The notes: a model not told the origin generated them from the letters alone. Positions 1 to 5,124 are shown, counted from the stretch's first letter. The stretch: 5,584 nt of DNA from an uncultured bacterium (GCA_903864485.1 CAIPGD010000265.1:1-5584), one strand, 5' to 3'. Program-made: numbers and translations.

Positions 1-30
1 AGCTCGCGTGCTTCTTGCGCCAGGGCGGCT

Positions 31-246
31 CTATGAGATTGAAGATCGCGACCCCATTGACCCTACCCTGCCCCCATGAAAAAAGACCTGTGCGAGTGTT
101 TGCCGCTGGTAGAGGTCATAACGCGCCCAATCGCGCGTCCCCACCGGCGTTTGCGAACGCAACCGTTCCATAAGGCGCAACTGAGCGGCATCCCGCGCGC
201 CGGCGATCGCATGAGCTAGAGCGGCAGCTACAGAGATGGTTTTCAT
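31..246 (-). CDS. Unrecognised short reading frame, probably a gene fragment
   Basis: This minus-strand frame starts MKTIS and encodes 71 residues. I do not recognise the family. The first ~58 residues look coding: they are rich in Ala, Arg and Leu, with G/C-ending codons and helix-like stretches such as AAALAHAIAG and AAQLRLMERLR, followed by DWARYDLYQRQ. The last ~12 residues (GSMGSRSSIS) look random, as expected after a frameshift or fusion. No clear ribosome binding site precedes the ATG. The frame stays open upstream, but there it runs antisense to the higA fragment at 275-338, so the recognisable part probably begins near 246. It is most likely the 5' part of a broken gene; a small real protein or chance frame remains possible. 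Confidence 0.3.
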   Translation of the reverse strand: MKTISVAAALAHAIAGARDAAQLRLMERLRSQTPVGTRDWARYDLYQRQTLAQVFFHGGRVGSMGSRSSIS

Positions 247-274
247 CGAGAACGCCGTATTAAGTGTTGAGAGA

Positions 275-338
275 GACGACATCCTGCCCGCGTTGAATCT
301 GCAGGTAGGCGAAGCCGCTGATCCGCTGGGCGTCGACC
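275..338 (+). pseudogene. Fragment of a higA-type antitoxin gene
   Basis: In the plus frame this stretch encodes RDDILPALNLQVGEAA followed by LGVD, the start of the helix-turn-helix domain of a HigA antitoxin. It aligns without gaps to bases 5372-5435 of the higA gene at the other end of the window, with about 54 of 64 bases identical by eye. Most differences are in third codon positions, so the two sequences diverged while both were coding rather than being a recent duplication. Similarity stops on both sides: no HigA N-terminus precedes it, and the recognition helix (TTLSKVLNG in the intact copy) is missing. It is a relic without DNA-binding ability. Confidence 0.75.
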
Positions 339-427
339 AGATGCTCGTGATCGAGGCGTTCGAGAAGGTATCCAAAGTTCGAGCATTCCGCGATCACTTC
401 AGCCAACGACCGCTTGATGCCAGTCAT
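339..427 (-). other. Unrecognised minus-strand coding-like scrap
   Basis: The minus strand reads MTGIKRSLAEVIAECSNFGY then LLERLDHEHL before running into the antisense of the higA fragment. The ~28 residues look like a plausible protein N-terminus (amphipathic, no low complexity), but I recognise no family and see no ribosome binding site. It is best read as a second gene scrap abutting the higA relic. With the entries at 31-246 and 275-338 it shows that the left end is a patchwork of truncated pieces. Confidence 0.2.
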
Positions 428-448
428 AGTAATTTGAACCTGCATTAG

Positions 449-481
449 CTAAAGGCTGTTATCGCTGCAATGCAGCTTTAG
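449..481. repeat. Imperfect inverted repeat downstream of abiEii
   Basis: CTAAAGGCTG (449-458) and CAGCTTTAG (473-481) are complementary apart from one unpaired C, and the space between contains a second small palindrome, GCTGCA-A-TGCAGC (464-476). It lies immediately beyond the stop codon of the minus-strand abiEii gene, where a transcription terminator would be expected. There is no clear run of U after the stem on that strand, so an intrinsic terminator is only a weak possibility. Confidence 0.3.
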
Positions 482-482
482 A

Positions 483-1502
483 TTATCCCTTGCCGTTGAT
501 GTTCCCCTGCAGGCGAACGCATACTCCCATCACCTCGTCAAAGGTTGGTTGAAGCGAAGAGAGCAGGCCATCTTCAAGCATCGCTGTGTGATCGTCTCGC
601 AGAGTATCCAAGGCGCCTCCTTCTGGAACGATTCGCATCGAGCCCCTTACGGCTTTCTGGTAATCCACGCGGGTCCCGTCCGAATCTAGTTCCCGGAAAA
701 ACATCGATTTATGAGTCGCTACGTTCTCGCCCAAGGATGCATCGGCGATGGCTTTCTGTGCGTGGCCGGTTCGATGCATAGCGGCCAAGTCGTACCAGTG
801 CCGTGAGTAGCTTTCCCCGCGCAGCCGCCCTTGGAGGCTGTAGACATGAGCTGCGGTGGCCTTCTCCCAGAAGGTACTTTCTGCCTGCATGGCCAACGGC
901 GTTGCGGTGGGGAATTCCACTCCCTCGAGCGCCGCAGCGATGTCGCAGGTGACCTCGCGTCGCTCGTTCGGTTCCCCCGTGGCGCGTGCGCCAAATTCCA
1001 ACTGAATGGTCGGGGCCGCATAGCCTGTTCCCTTGCGAGTCGGTTGATAGGCCAGGATTAACTTGTCCCTGTCATTTCCTTCCAGAATCAGCGTGGCCTG
1101 CAGCCCCTTCCGCGAGAGAGCCGCTTGCAGGATCGGCTGCACAGAGTTCTCGATCCAGCCGGGCAAGCGTGCCTTGACGGTTTCCGTGATCTTCTTCGCT
1201 TGGCTGGAAGAGGGTGGGATGGGGTTTCCGTGTTTTAGCAGGTCGGGGACGAGTTGCCGGATGTCATACGTCAGGTCGATGTCTTCGGAAAAGCGGTCGA
1301 TGATCTTGTAGACCTTGGACAGCGATGTACCGCCTTTGAAGGTCAGCTTGCTCGCGAGGTCAGACCCGTAAATCGCCCCGAGAGTCCAGACGACCCAGAT
1401 GTCCTTTTCCAGAAGGTGAGCCGGCCGTCCGGTTGAGGCGGCGGCCACTTCGAGTGCTTCTTGCTGGTCGGCCGTGCTGAGCGAGAACCAGGAATCAGCC
1501 AC
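483..1502 (-). CDS. abiEii: AbiEii-type nucleotidyltransferase toxin (type IV TA)
   Basis: The 339-residue product is a nucleotidyltransferase of the AbiEii/AbiGii family, the toxin half of type IV TA and abortive-infection systems. Visible hallmarks are the N-terminal LLEKDIWVVWTL (about 30-41), the polymerase-beta-like signature GGTSLSK (57-63) followed by FSEDIDL (71-77) with the metal-binding acidic pair D74/D76, IQLEFGAR (166-173) with a further acidic residue, TFWEKATAAH (210-219) with the conserved Lys, and YSRHWYDLA (232-240). Length is normal and all core motifs are present, so the enzyme is probably active. Related toxins transfer nucleotides to tRNA or other targets; the substrate here is unknown. 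The start is GTG, eight bases inside the end of the antitoxin gene, which implies translational coupling. Family assignment is firm; a phage-defence role is inferred. Confidence 0.93.
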   Translation of the reverse strand: MADSWFSLSTADQQEALEVAAASTGRPAHLLEKDIWVVWTLGAIYGSDLASKLTFKGGTSLSKVYKIIDRFSEDIDLTYDIRQLVPDLLKHGNPIPPSSSQAKKITETVKARLPGWIENSVQPILQAALSRKGLQATLILEGNDRDKLILAYQPTRKGTGYAAPTIQLEFGARATGEPNERREVTCDIAAALEGVEFPTATPLAMQAESTFWEKATAAHVYSLQGRLRGESYSRHWYDLAAMHRTGHAQKAIADASLGENVATHKSMFFRELDSDGTRVDYQKAVRGSMRIVPEGGALDTLRDDHTAMLEDGLLSSLQPTFDEVMGVCVRLQGNINGKG

Positions 1503-2088
1503 TCGTCACCTCGCTCACCGCTCGCGCCATCCAACTGGGGAGCGACGCTCGTGCTGAGCGCATGGCATCCCATACTTTTTGAGCCAGCTTCCCGCGAAGC
1601 TGCTGCAGGGCCTCCGGCGCCCGTTCAGGGCCCAGCCAGGTGAGAGCTCGCAGTACCTTGCCGGCTGGGCGCTTGCCCAGCACCAACTGCCAACGCGCCC
1701 CGTGCTTGAACTCGATCTCTCGATTGCCAAGCTTGAGCCATCGAGACGGGCCAGAGGTCAAATAGACCTCTCGCGTCGGAACCTGCGTTGTGAGCCCTAG
1801 TGCGTTGGCCTCGGAGGCGCCGCTCGCGACGATGGTCTCGCCGCTGCGGGCCTCTATCGCTTCGACCACCGATTCGGTCGAGGGAGACCGGGGGCCGAAC
1901 CGCCCGCTGATAGGCAGGGAATAGACACCGCGTCCGACCCTTAGCAGCGTGCCCTCTCGGGCCAGGCGGGACAGGGTCTGATCAATGGCAGCGCGCGAAC
2001 CCAGGTGCAGGAACTCTTTGGGCGACAGCAGGCCTCCCTCTGGCAGGGATTGAGCGGAGGACAGGATGGACTGGGCAAGCTGGCTCAT
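1495..2088 (-). CDS. abiEi: AbiEi-type antitoxin/transcriptional repressor
   Basis: The 197-residue protein has the layout of type IV antitoxins of the AbiEi/DUF6088 class. An N-terminal winged helix covers about residues 19-60 (LLSPKEFLHLG, SRAAIDQTLSRLAREGTLLR, then the wing VGRGVYSLP). A middle domain follows (about 70-150: ETIVASGASEANALGL, VPTREVYLTSG, EIEFKHG), then a helical C-terminus. In this family the protein represses its own promoter and counteracts the AbiEii toxin without forming a stable complex. It is the first gene of a two-gene operon and its stop overlaps the toxin GTG. The ATG at 2088-2086 has a TGAGGA ribosome site seven bases upstream. An inverted repeat at 2104-2133 is the likely operator. 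Its sequence appears intact. Confidence 0.9.
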   Translation of the reverse strand: MSQLAQSILSSAQSLPEGGLLSPKEFLHLGSRAAIDQTLSRLAREGTLLRVGRGVYSLPISGRFGPRSPSTESVVEAIEARSGETIVASGASEANALGLTTQVPTREVYLTSGPSRWLKLGNREIEFKHGARWQLVLGKRPAGKVLRALTWLGPERAPEALQQLRGKLAQKVWDAMRSARASLPSWMARAVSEVTSG

Positions 2089-2100
2089 GAGGAATCCTCA
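2088..2100 (-). promoter_or_regulatory. Palindrome covering the abiEi ribosome binding site
   Basis: TGAGGAATCCTCA is a perfect 6+6 inverted repeat around one central base, and on the abiE mRNA it contains both the Shine-Dalgarno sequence and the A of the AUG. The transcript could pair UGAG with CUCA across a five-base loop and hide the ribosome site, or the DNA palindrome could be a second repressor half-site pair next to the main operator. Neither use is proven by the sequence. Confidence 0.35.
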
Positions 2101-2103
2101 ACA

Positions 2104-2133
2104 TTGTCAGAAGTCCACTCTAATTTCTGACAA
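2104..2133 (-). promoter_or_regulatory. Inverted-repeat operator of the abiE operon
   Basis: TTGTCAGAA (2104-2112) and TTCTGACAA (2125-2133) form a perfect nine-base inverted repeat with a 12-base spacer, 15 bases upstream of the abiEi start codon. AbiEi antitoxins are known to autoregulate through long inverted repeats in their promoter, so this is the natural operator. On the minus strand the outer TTGTCA resembles a -35 box, but a -10 box at standard spacing is poor (GACAAT at 19 bases), so the exact promoter is uncertain. Binding here would nevertheless block transcription. Confidence 0.7.
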
Positions 2134-2195
2134 AGCAACACGGGGAAAAGGCACCAGCAAGTGACGGACTGTGTCTGCCACATTTTGATCGTGTG

Positions 2196-2224
2196 TTGAC
2201 ATCAGATACACAAATGGCCAAGAT
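2196..2224 (+). promoter_or_regulatory. Promoter of the DUF1778-GNAT operon
   Basis: A perfect -35 hexamer TTGACA (2196-2201) is followed after 17 bases by CAAGAT (2219-2224), a modest -10 match. The predicted transcription start near 2231 leaves a leader of about 29 bases containing the GGAG ribosome site at 2250-2253. The -10 region lies inside the inverted repeat 2205-2243, as expected of a self-repressed TA promoter. Confidence 0.55.
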
Positions 2225-2243
2225 TCGTGTATCTTTTGTGTAT
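2205..2243 (+). promoter_or_regulatory. Operator with three related half-sites
   Basis: GATACACAAA (2205-2214) faces two inverted partners: GTGTATC at 2227-2233 pairs with its first seven bases, and TTTGTGTAT at 2235-2243 pairs with its last nine. The result is one forward and two reverse copies of the ATACAC core spanning the -10 box and start point. Ribbon-helix-helix antitoxins such as TacA/AtaR bind this kind of repeated palindromic half-site alone and with their toxin, giving conditional cooperativity. Assignment to the downstream antitoxin rests on position. Confidence 0.65.
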
Positions 2244-2259
2244 TTGTTTGGAGATAGCC

Positions 2260-2529
2260 ATGCGTGACGCCGCCATCAATTTGCGAGCCCTGCCTCAGCA
2301 GCGAGACCTGATCGACCAGGCCGCACAGCTGCTGGGCAAAACGCGGTCTGACTTCATGCTGGAAGCCGCCTGCGACAAGGCTCAGTCGGTGCTTCTTGAT
2401 CAGGTGTTTTTCAGCCTGGATGACGCCAAGTTCCGGGAGTTCAACGCCATGCTTGATGCGCCCGTGCAACCCAACCCAGGACTTGAGCGCTTGCTAGCGG
2501 TCAAGGCTCCCTGGCAAGCGGTGGCATGA
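2260..2529 (+). CDS. DUF1778 ribbon-helix-helix antitoxin (TacA/AtaR class)
   Basis: The 89-residue protein belongs to the DUF1778 family, antitoxins that partner GNAT acetyltransferase toxins. The N-terminal ribbon-helix-helix (about 4-45) begins with the DNA-binding strand AAINLRA, then PQQRDLIDQAAQLLG and KTRSDFMLEAAC. The segment FFSLDDAKFREFNAMLD and the C-terminal tail PGLERLLAVKAPW match the toxin-neutralising part of the family. The start at 2260 is chosen over an upstream in-frame GTG at 2227 because GGAG sits six bases before it and because the GTG lies within the operator. The stop overlaps the next gene by ATGA, so toxin translation is coupled. Predicted autorepressor through the repeats at 2205-2243. 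Confidence 0.92.
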   Translation: MRDAAINLRALPQQRDLIDQAAQLLGKTRSDFMLEAACDKAQSVLLDQVFFSLDDAKFREFNAMLDAPVQPNPGLERLLAVKAPWQAVA

Positions 2530-3014
2530 ATTTGCACGCTCCCGAGTCGCTGTCGCCAGATCACCAAATCAATTCGTTCGCCTGCGGTGAAGCGGTACTC
2601 GATGAGTGGCTCAGGCGTCGCGCTCTGAGCAACCAGATCAGTGGTGCCAGCCGAACGTTCGTCGTCGCGACCAGTCAGAAGGAGGTCATGGGCTATTACG
2701 CTTTGGCCGCTGGAGCTGTTGCGCACCAAGATGCAACACTGTCCACTCGCCAGAACATGCCTGATCCGGTTCCAGTGATGGTCCTGGCCCGTTTGGCAGT
2801 TGATGCACGAGCTCAAGGGATGAAACTGGGTGCAGCGATGCTTCAGGATGCCCTGCAGCGCTGTGTACTGGTCTCGCAACACACAGGGGTGCGAGCCATG
2901 CTTGTACATGCACTCAACGATCGTGCTCGCCAGTTCTACGAGTATTACGGTTTCAAGGCATCGCCCACGCATCCCATGACACTGATGCTGCGGCTTAATC
3001 AGTCATCGCGCTGA
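2526..3014 (+). CDS. GNAT-family acetyltransferase toxin (TacT/AtaT class)
   Basis: The 162-residue protein is a GCN5-related N-acetyltransferase of the toxin type that acetylates the amino group of aminoacyl-tRNA and stops translation. The N-terminus shows the family pattern FACGEAVLDEWLRRRA (18-33), then FVVATSQKEVMGYYALAAG (45-63). The acetyl-CoA-binding motif is VLARLAVDARAQGMKLG (86-102), whose RAQGMKLG forms the pyrophosphate loop. Near the C-terminus ARQFYEYYGF (134-143) carries the Tyr (about Y138) at the usual catalytic position, and MTLML closes the fold. Length is typical and nothing is missing, so activity is likely. It overlaps the antitoxin gene by ATGA. Which tRNA it modifies cannot be read from the sequence. 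Confidence 0.92.
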   Translation: MNLHAPESLSPDHQINSFACGEAVLDEWLRRRALSNQISGASRTFVVATSQKEVMGYYALAAGAVAHQDATLSTRQNMPDPVPVMVLARLAVDARAQGMKLGAAMLQDALQRCVLVSQHTGVRAMLVHALNDRARQFYEYYGFKASPTHPMTLMLRLNQSSR

Positions 3015-3106
3015 TACTCAACCAGCGATTTCCGACCACGGGTCGTTCCTGTCCACCGAATCCTGAGGCACCTGAACGCGCCTCACTGCCGCTGGAGGCT
3101 CCCTTG

Positions 3107-3301
3107 TCACGGATGCGCCAACGCGTACTCCCTGGCTGTTGGCAGGGCACGCGGCAGGGTCTTAGCCTTCGGACGGGTTGCTTCCCAGCCAAGACAGGCC
3201 AGCCAGATCGGGCGCGGGATGGCCTTTTGCGCGGTGCGGTAATAACTCACCATGCGACGACTGATCCCCAGAGCATCGTGCGCGCTTGTAGACCCGCAGA
3301 T
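3107..3301 (-). pseudogene. C-terminal remnant of a helix-turn-helix regulator
   Basis: Reading the minus strand down to the TGA at 3107-3109 gives 64 residues including DALGISRRMVSYYRTAQK, then AIPRPIWLACLGWEA and a basic tail. This is a helix-turn-helix recognition segment (LGISRRMVSYYR) followed by IPRPIWLAC, as found at the C-terminus of small Xre-like proteins often encoded beside a small partner protein. The first helices and any start codon are gone: upstream the frame passes directly into terminase sequence. It is therefore a 5'-truncated relic. The 92 bases beyond it (3015-3106) show no gene on either strand, only the tail region after the GNAT gene. Confidence 0.6.
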
Positions 3302-3544
3302 CCTGGGGACTTCGATGTAGGAGCGGCGAAACCTGCGCCTACCGTCGGGCTTGACCCATCCAAAAGTCGTCGCAAGGATGAAGACTTGCCAGGGTTCGAG
3401 CCAGATTTTCTACCCCGTGAATCTGGCCAGGTCGTTGAGTTGGCGCTGTGCTGCGGCTTTAACCCACCGACAGGCGAGGACCTCCCCAGCTTGTACCTGT
3501 TCAGCGTGCTTGCGGGCTACAGCCCCGTAATCGAGTGTTTCCAT
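3302..3544 (-). pseudogene. Phage terminase large subunit, degraded N-terminal fragment
   Basis: From an ATG at 3544-3542 the minus strand reads METLDYGAVARKHAEQVQAG, then EVLACRWVKAAAQRQLNDLARFTG, a TAG stop at 3412-3410, and in the same frame KIWLEPWQVFILATTFGWVK followed by RRFRRSYIEVPR. Both halves match the N-terminal part of phage terminase large subunits, where LEPWQ...FGW and RRFR..Y.EVPR precede the ATPase Walker A (usually RKNGKS). Compared with that family, roughly 25-35 residues between DLARF and the LEPWQ segment are missing, the stop is internal, and the Walker A with everything after it is replaced by the HTH tail at 3107-3301. The gene is dead. It records a prophage near or in this locus. 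Confidence 0.7.
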
Positions 3545-3576
3545 TAATAAGCCGCAAGCCTGTAATTCATTTGCGC

Positions 3577-3591
3577 TACAATCACCCCATG
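3577..3591 (+). promoter_or_regulatory. -10 box of the ynfO-like/parE operon, predicted leaderless
   Basis: TACAAT (3577-3582) is a five-of-six match to the -10 consensus, preceded by GC, and ends only six bases before the ATG at 3589. Transcription would start about at the A of the ATG. No Shine-Dalgarno sequence lies in ATCACCCC before it, which fits a leaderless mRNA. No good -35 hexamer is visible at standard spacing. The same GCTACAAT octamer precedes higB at 5191-5198. Confidence 0.5.
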
Positions 3592-3870
3592 AAGACATCT
3601 ACCATCCCAGCCATTCGCGTCGAACCAGCATTGCGTGCAGAAGTCGAGCGCCTGCTGCGTGAGGGCGAAACCCTGTCTGAATTTGTGGAGCAGTCGGTGC
3701 GCACCGCCTTGCAGCGCCGCGTTGACCAGGGCGAGTTCATCGCGCGAGGCATCGCATCGCTTGATCGCGCCCGCGAGGCCAACGAATATATCGACGCCGA
3801 TACCGTGATCGCGGGCCTTCAACGCAAGCTGGACGATGCCCGAAACAAGCAAGCCAAAAACCGCGCGTGA
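3589..3870 (+). CDS. YlcI/YnfO-like ribbon-helix-helix antitoxin
   Basis: The 93-residue protein resembles the YlcI/YnfO (DUF3950-type) small antitoxins found upstream of RelE/ParE toxins. The N-terminal strand TIPAIRVEPAL (about 4-14) followed by LRAEVERLLREGETLSEFVE and QSVRTALQRRVDQ (to about 46) is a ribbon-helix-helix DNA-binding fold. The region FIARGIASLDRAREANEYID and the final basic helix GLQRKLDDARNKQ would contact the toxin. The start follows TACAAT after six bases, so translation is predicted to be leaderless. The ParE start is 7 bases after the stop, or 35 bases before it if the earlier ATG is used. Family name is by pattern, not search, and could equally be given as a generic CopG/RHH antitoxin. 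Confidence 0.85.
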   Translation: MKTSTIPAIRVEPALRAEVERLLREGETLSEFVEQSVRTALQRRVDQGEFIARGIASLDRAREANEYIDADTVIAGLQRKLDDARNKQAKNRA

Positions 3871-3877
3871 CCCGCGG

Positions 3878-4195
3878 ATGACTTTTCAAGTTCAGTTCAC
3901 CCGATCGGCGCAGGAAGACCTCGAACGGCTTTTTGACTTCATCATCGAGCGTGAGTTGGCAAGCGCGACTGGCGACCTCGATATCGCTGACCGCGCACTC
4001 GAGGCGATTCGTGCTGGAATTCAGGTACTTCAGACCTCTCCATTTACCTGCCGTAAGGCCAGCAACAGCCCGTTTCTGCGTGAGCTCGTGATCCCATTTG
4101 GATCGAGCGGCTATGTGGCGCTGTTCGAGATAGCCAACGCGCACGAGGTCATAATCGCCGCAGTTCGACACCAGCGCGAAGACGACTACTACTGA
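3878..4195 (+). CDS. RelE/ParE-family toxin
   Basis: The 105-residue product has the RelE/ParE fold order: strand FQVQFTRSAQEDLERLFDFI (3-22) opening into two long helices, the second being DIADRALEAIRAGIQVLQ, then SPFTCRKASNSPFLRELVIP, the strand YVALFEI, and the C-terminal VIIAAVRHQREDDYY, which is the typical ParE-like ending (VRHQRE). ParE toxins poison DNA gyrase, whereas RelE relatives cut mRNA on the ribosome; the choice cannot be made here. The start at 3878 is preferred because MTFQVQFTRSA begins directly with the first strand. An in-frame ATG at 3836 would add 14 residues inside the antitoxin gene. Neither has a strong ribosome site, so coupling to the antitoxin is likely. Confidence 0.88.
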   Translation: MTFQVQFTRSAQEDLERLFDFIIERELASATGDLDIADRALEAIRAGIQVLQTSPFTCRKASNSPFLRELVIPFGSSGYVALFEIANAHEVIIAAVRHQREDDYY

Positions 4196-4292
4196 AGCCA
4201 GCCGTCAACCAAGACTTCCGCCAGTTAGTGACTGACCAGTGAGATTCACCGCCAACCTATTACTGTTTGACGTTAATCATGCGCCTCGGCAA

Positions 4293-4328
4293 CGTGAGTC
4301 ACGACGATTCAGTTACTTCGATGTAACT
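4293..4328. repeat. Two small palindromes upstream of vapB
   Basis: The stretch between parE and vapB (4196-4413) has no gene that I can support. It holds CGTGA-G-TCACG (4293-4303) and AGTTAC-TTCGAT-GTAACT (4311-4328), the latter a perfect six-base hairpin. Neither is followed by a T-run, so they are not good terminators for parE. They could be additional regulatory sites for vapBC, about 30-60 bases upstream of its predicted -35 box. Confidence 0.35.
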
Positions 4329-4356
4329 CGCGCCGCAGATCGACTGGATACTTGGC

Positions 4357-4385
4357 TTTACATTCATTTCCCCCTGGATCAAGAT
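4357..4385 (+). promoter_or_regulatory. Predicted vapBC promoter
   Basis: TTTACA (4357-4362, five of six to the -35 consensus) and CAAGAT (4380-4385) are 17 bases apart. The predicted start near 4392 gives a leader of about 22 bases with AAAAAGGG as ribosome site. The -10 hexamer is weak, but it has the same sequence and spacing as that of the DUF1778-GNAT promoter. Confidence 0.45.
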
Positions 4386-4398
4386 GTACGTGTACATC
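4383..4398 (+). promoter_or_regulatory. vapBC operator palindrome
   Basis: GATGTAC-GT-GTACATC has perfect seven-base arms around two bases and overlaps the -10 box and predicted start site of vapB. AbrB-like VapB antitoxins bind such short palindromes, alone or in complex with VapC, to repress their own operon. It lies 15 bases before the vapB ATG. Confidence 0.65.
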
Positions 4399-4413
4399 CA
4401 AAAAGGGTTCGCC

Positions 4414-4650
4414 ATGGCCAACACCAAACTTTTCAAGAACGGCAACTCGCAAGCCGTTCGCATTCCTGCCGAACTTGCCTACAGCACCTGGGACGTTGAT
4501 CTGGTCATCGAGCGACAAGGGGACGAGTTGCGAATCCGTCCGGCCCAGCGCCGCATGGGCGATGTGTTGGGCAAGCTTGCCAAGTTCTCACCGGACTTCA
4601 TGGCCCGGGGCCGGGGCGAAAACATGGAGGGCGAGCGCGAGACTCTATGA
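4414..4650 (+). CDS. vapB: VapB antitoxin, AbrB/SpoVT type
   Basis: The 78-residue antitoxin starts MANTKLFKNGNSQAVRIPAE, the swapped-hairpin DNA-binding signature of AbrB/MazE-like proteins (TKLFKNGNSQAVRIP, residues 4-18). Strands follow at VDLVIERQGDELRIRPA (28-44). The C-terminal helix (about 47-70, RRMGDVLGKLAKF and SPDFM) would wrap the VapC active site. The ATG at 4414 is preferred over one at 4384, which lies in the operator, because AAAAAGGG precedes it at good spacing. It overlaps vapC by ATGA. Self-repression through the palindrome at 4383-4398 is expected. The protein appears full length. Confidence 0.92.
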   Translation: MANTKLFKNGNSQAVRIPAELAYSTWDVDLVIERQGDELRIRPAQRRMGDVLGKLAKFSPDFMARGRGENMEGERETL

Positions 4651-5060
4651 ATCCGAAGTACATGCTCGACACCAACATCTGCATCTACCTCATGAAGCAC
4701 CAGCCGCCTGAGGTGCGCGAGCGGTTTGCCCAGTGCTTTGTGGGCGACGTTATTATTTCTGCTGTGACTTTAGCTGAGCTTGAATTTGGTATCGCCTGCT
4801 CAAGCAGTGCGGCACAGGAATCCAACCGGTCGGCACTGGAGAGCTTGCTCGACGACATCAAGGTTGCGCCTTTTGATGCACAAGCTGCCAAGGCCTATGG
4901 CCCCATCCGCGCAGCCTACAAAGATCGCAACCGCGATGCTCTGGACAAACTCATCGCATCTCACGCGGTCGCTTTAGGGGTGACACTGGTCACCAACAAC
5001 GAAGCTGACTTTGTGAACTACGCTGGACTGAGTGTTGAAAACTGGATCAGCAACCACTGA
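4647..5060 (+). CDS. vapC: VapC toxin, PIN-domain ribonuclease
   Basis: The 137-residue toxin is a PIN-domain RNase. Metal-binding acidic residues are in place: D8 in MLDTNICIYL, E44 in SAVTLAELEFG, D100 in ALDKLIASHA, and an acidic residue (E119 or D121) after LVTNN. VapC enzymes of this group cut tRNA or rRNA at single sites and so halt translation; the target is not readable here. The family residues R24 and FG (47-48) also fit. Length is normal and nothing suggests damage. It is co-translated with vapB (ATGA overlap) and ends the operon. No U-tailed terminator follows the stop, the first hairpin being at 5096-5117. Confidence 0.94.
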   Translation: MNPKYMLDTNICIYLMKHQPPEVRERFAQCFVGDVIISAVTLAELEFGIACSSSAAQESNRSALESLLDDIKVAPFDAQAAKAYGPIRAAYKDRNRDALDKLIASHAVALGVTLVTNNEADFVNYAGLSVENWISNH

Positions 5061-5095
5061 GATCGTGGGTAAGGTCTTGTACCGACTCAAGAAGC

Positions 5096-5117
5096 GCACC
5101 CAAGGCGTAGAGGGTGC
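5096..5117 (-). repeat. Hairpin beside the tRNA-like fragment
   Basis: GCACCC (5096-5101) and GGGTGC (5112-5117) pair with a ten-base loop. On the plus strand no T-run follows, so it is a poor vapC terminator. On the minus strand it comes seven bases after the CCA of the tRNA-like 3' end and is followed by GCTTCTT. That order (tRNA end, short gap, GC hairpin, T-rich tail) is what a terminator downstream of a tRNA gene looks like, suggesting the relic includes original flanking DNA. Confidence 0.35.
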
Positions 5118-5124
5118 CGCATTG

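Noticed and set aside
345..378. Extension of the higA fragment through the shared bases TCCAAAGTTC
   Set aside because: The match is only ten bases, out of register by an unexplained insertion, and fits better as minus-strand codons for ECSNFGY.
449..481. Possible integron attC site or strong terminator after abiEii
   Set aside because: The repeat lacks the conserved attC core sites, no integrase is present, and no U-run follows the stem. It is kept only as an inverted repeat.
719..1311. Several open frames antisense to or out of frame with abiEii
   Set aside because: They are mirror frames of a high-GC gene with strong family motifs, and their Arg/Pro/Ser-rich translations match nothing known.
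3317..3342. REP-like repeat beginning GTAGGAGCGGCG and ending CCTGCGCCTAC
   Set aside because: The stretch is explained by terminase codons on the minus strand (RRRFRRSYIE), the arms mismatch, and there is only one copy in the window.
3104..3547. A 147-codon plus-strand open frame across the gap between the GNAT and YnfO-like genes
   Set aside because: Its product has no recognisable domain and biased composition, and the opposite strand in the same place shows clear terminase and HTH residues.
3836..3877. Upstream ATG start for the ParE toxin
   Set aside because: The 14 added residues are polar and lie inside the antitoxin gene; the ParE fold begins right at the ATG at 3878. It cannot be excluded fully.
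4239..4499. Plus-strand frame beginning GTG before vapB
   Set aside because: It runs through the vapBC promoter and operator and into vapB in another frame; no domain or ribosome site supports it.
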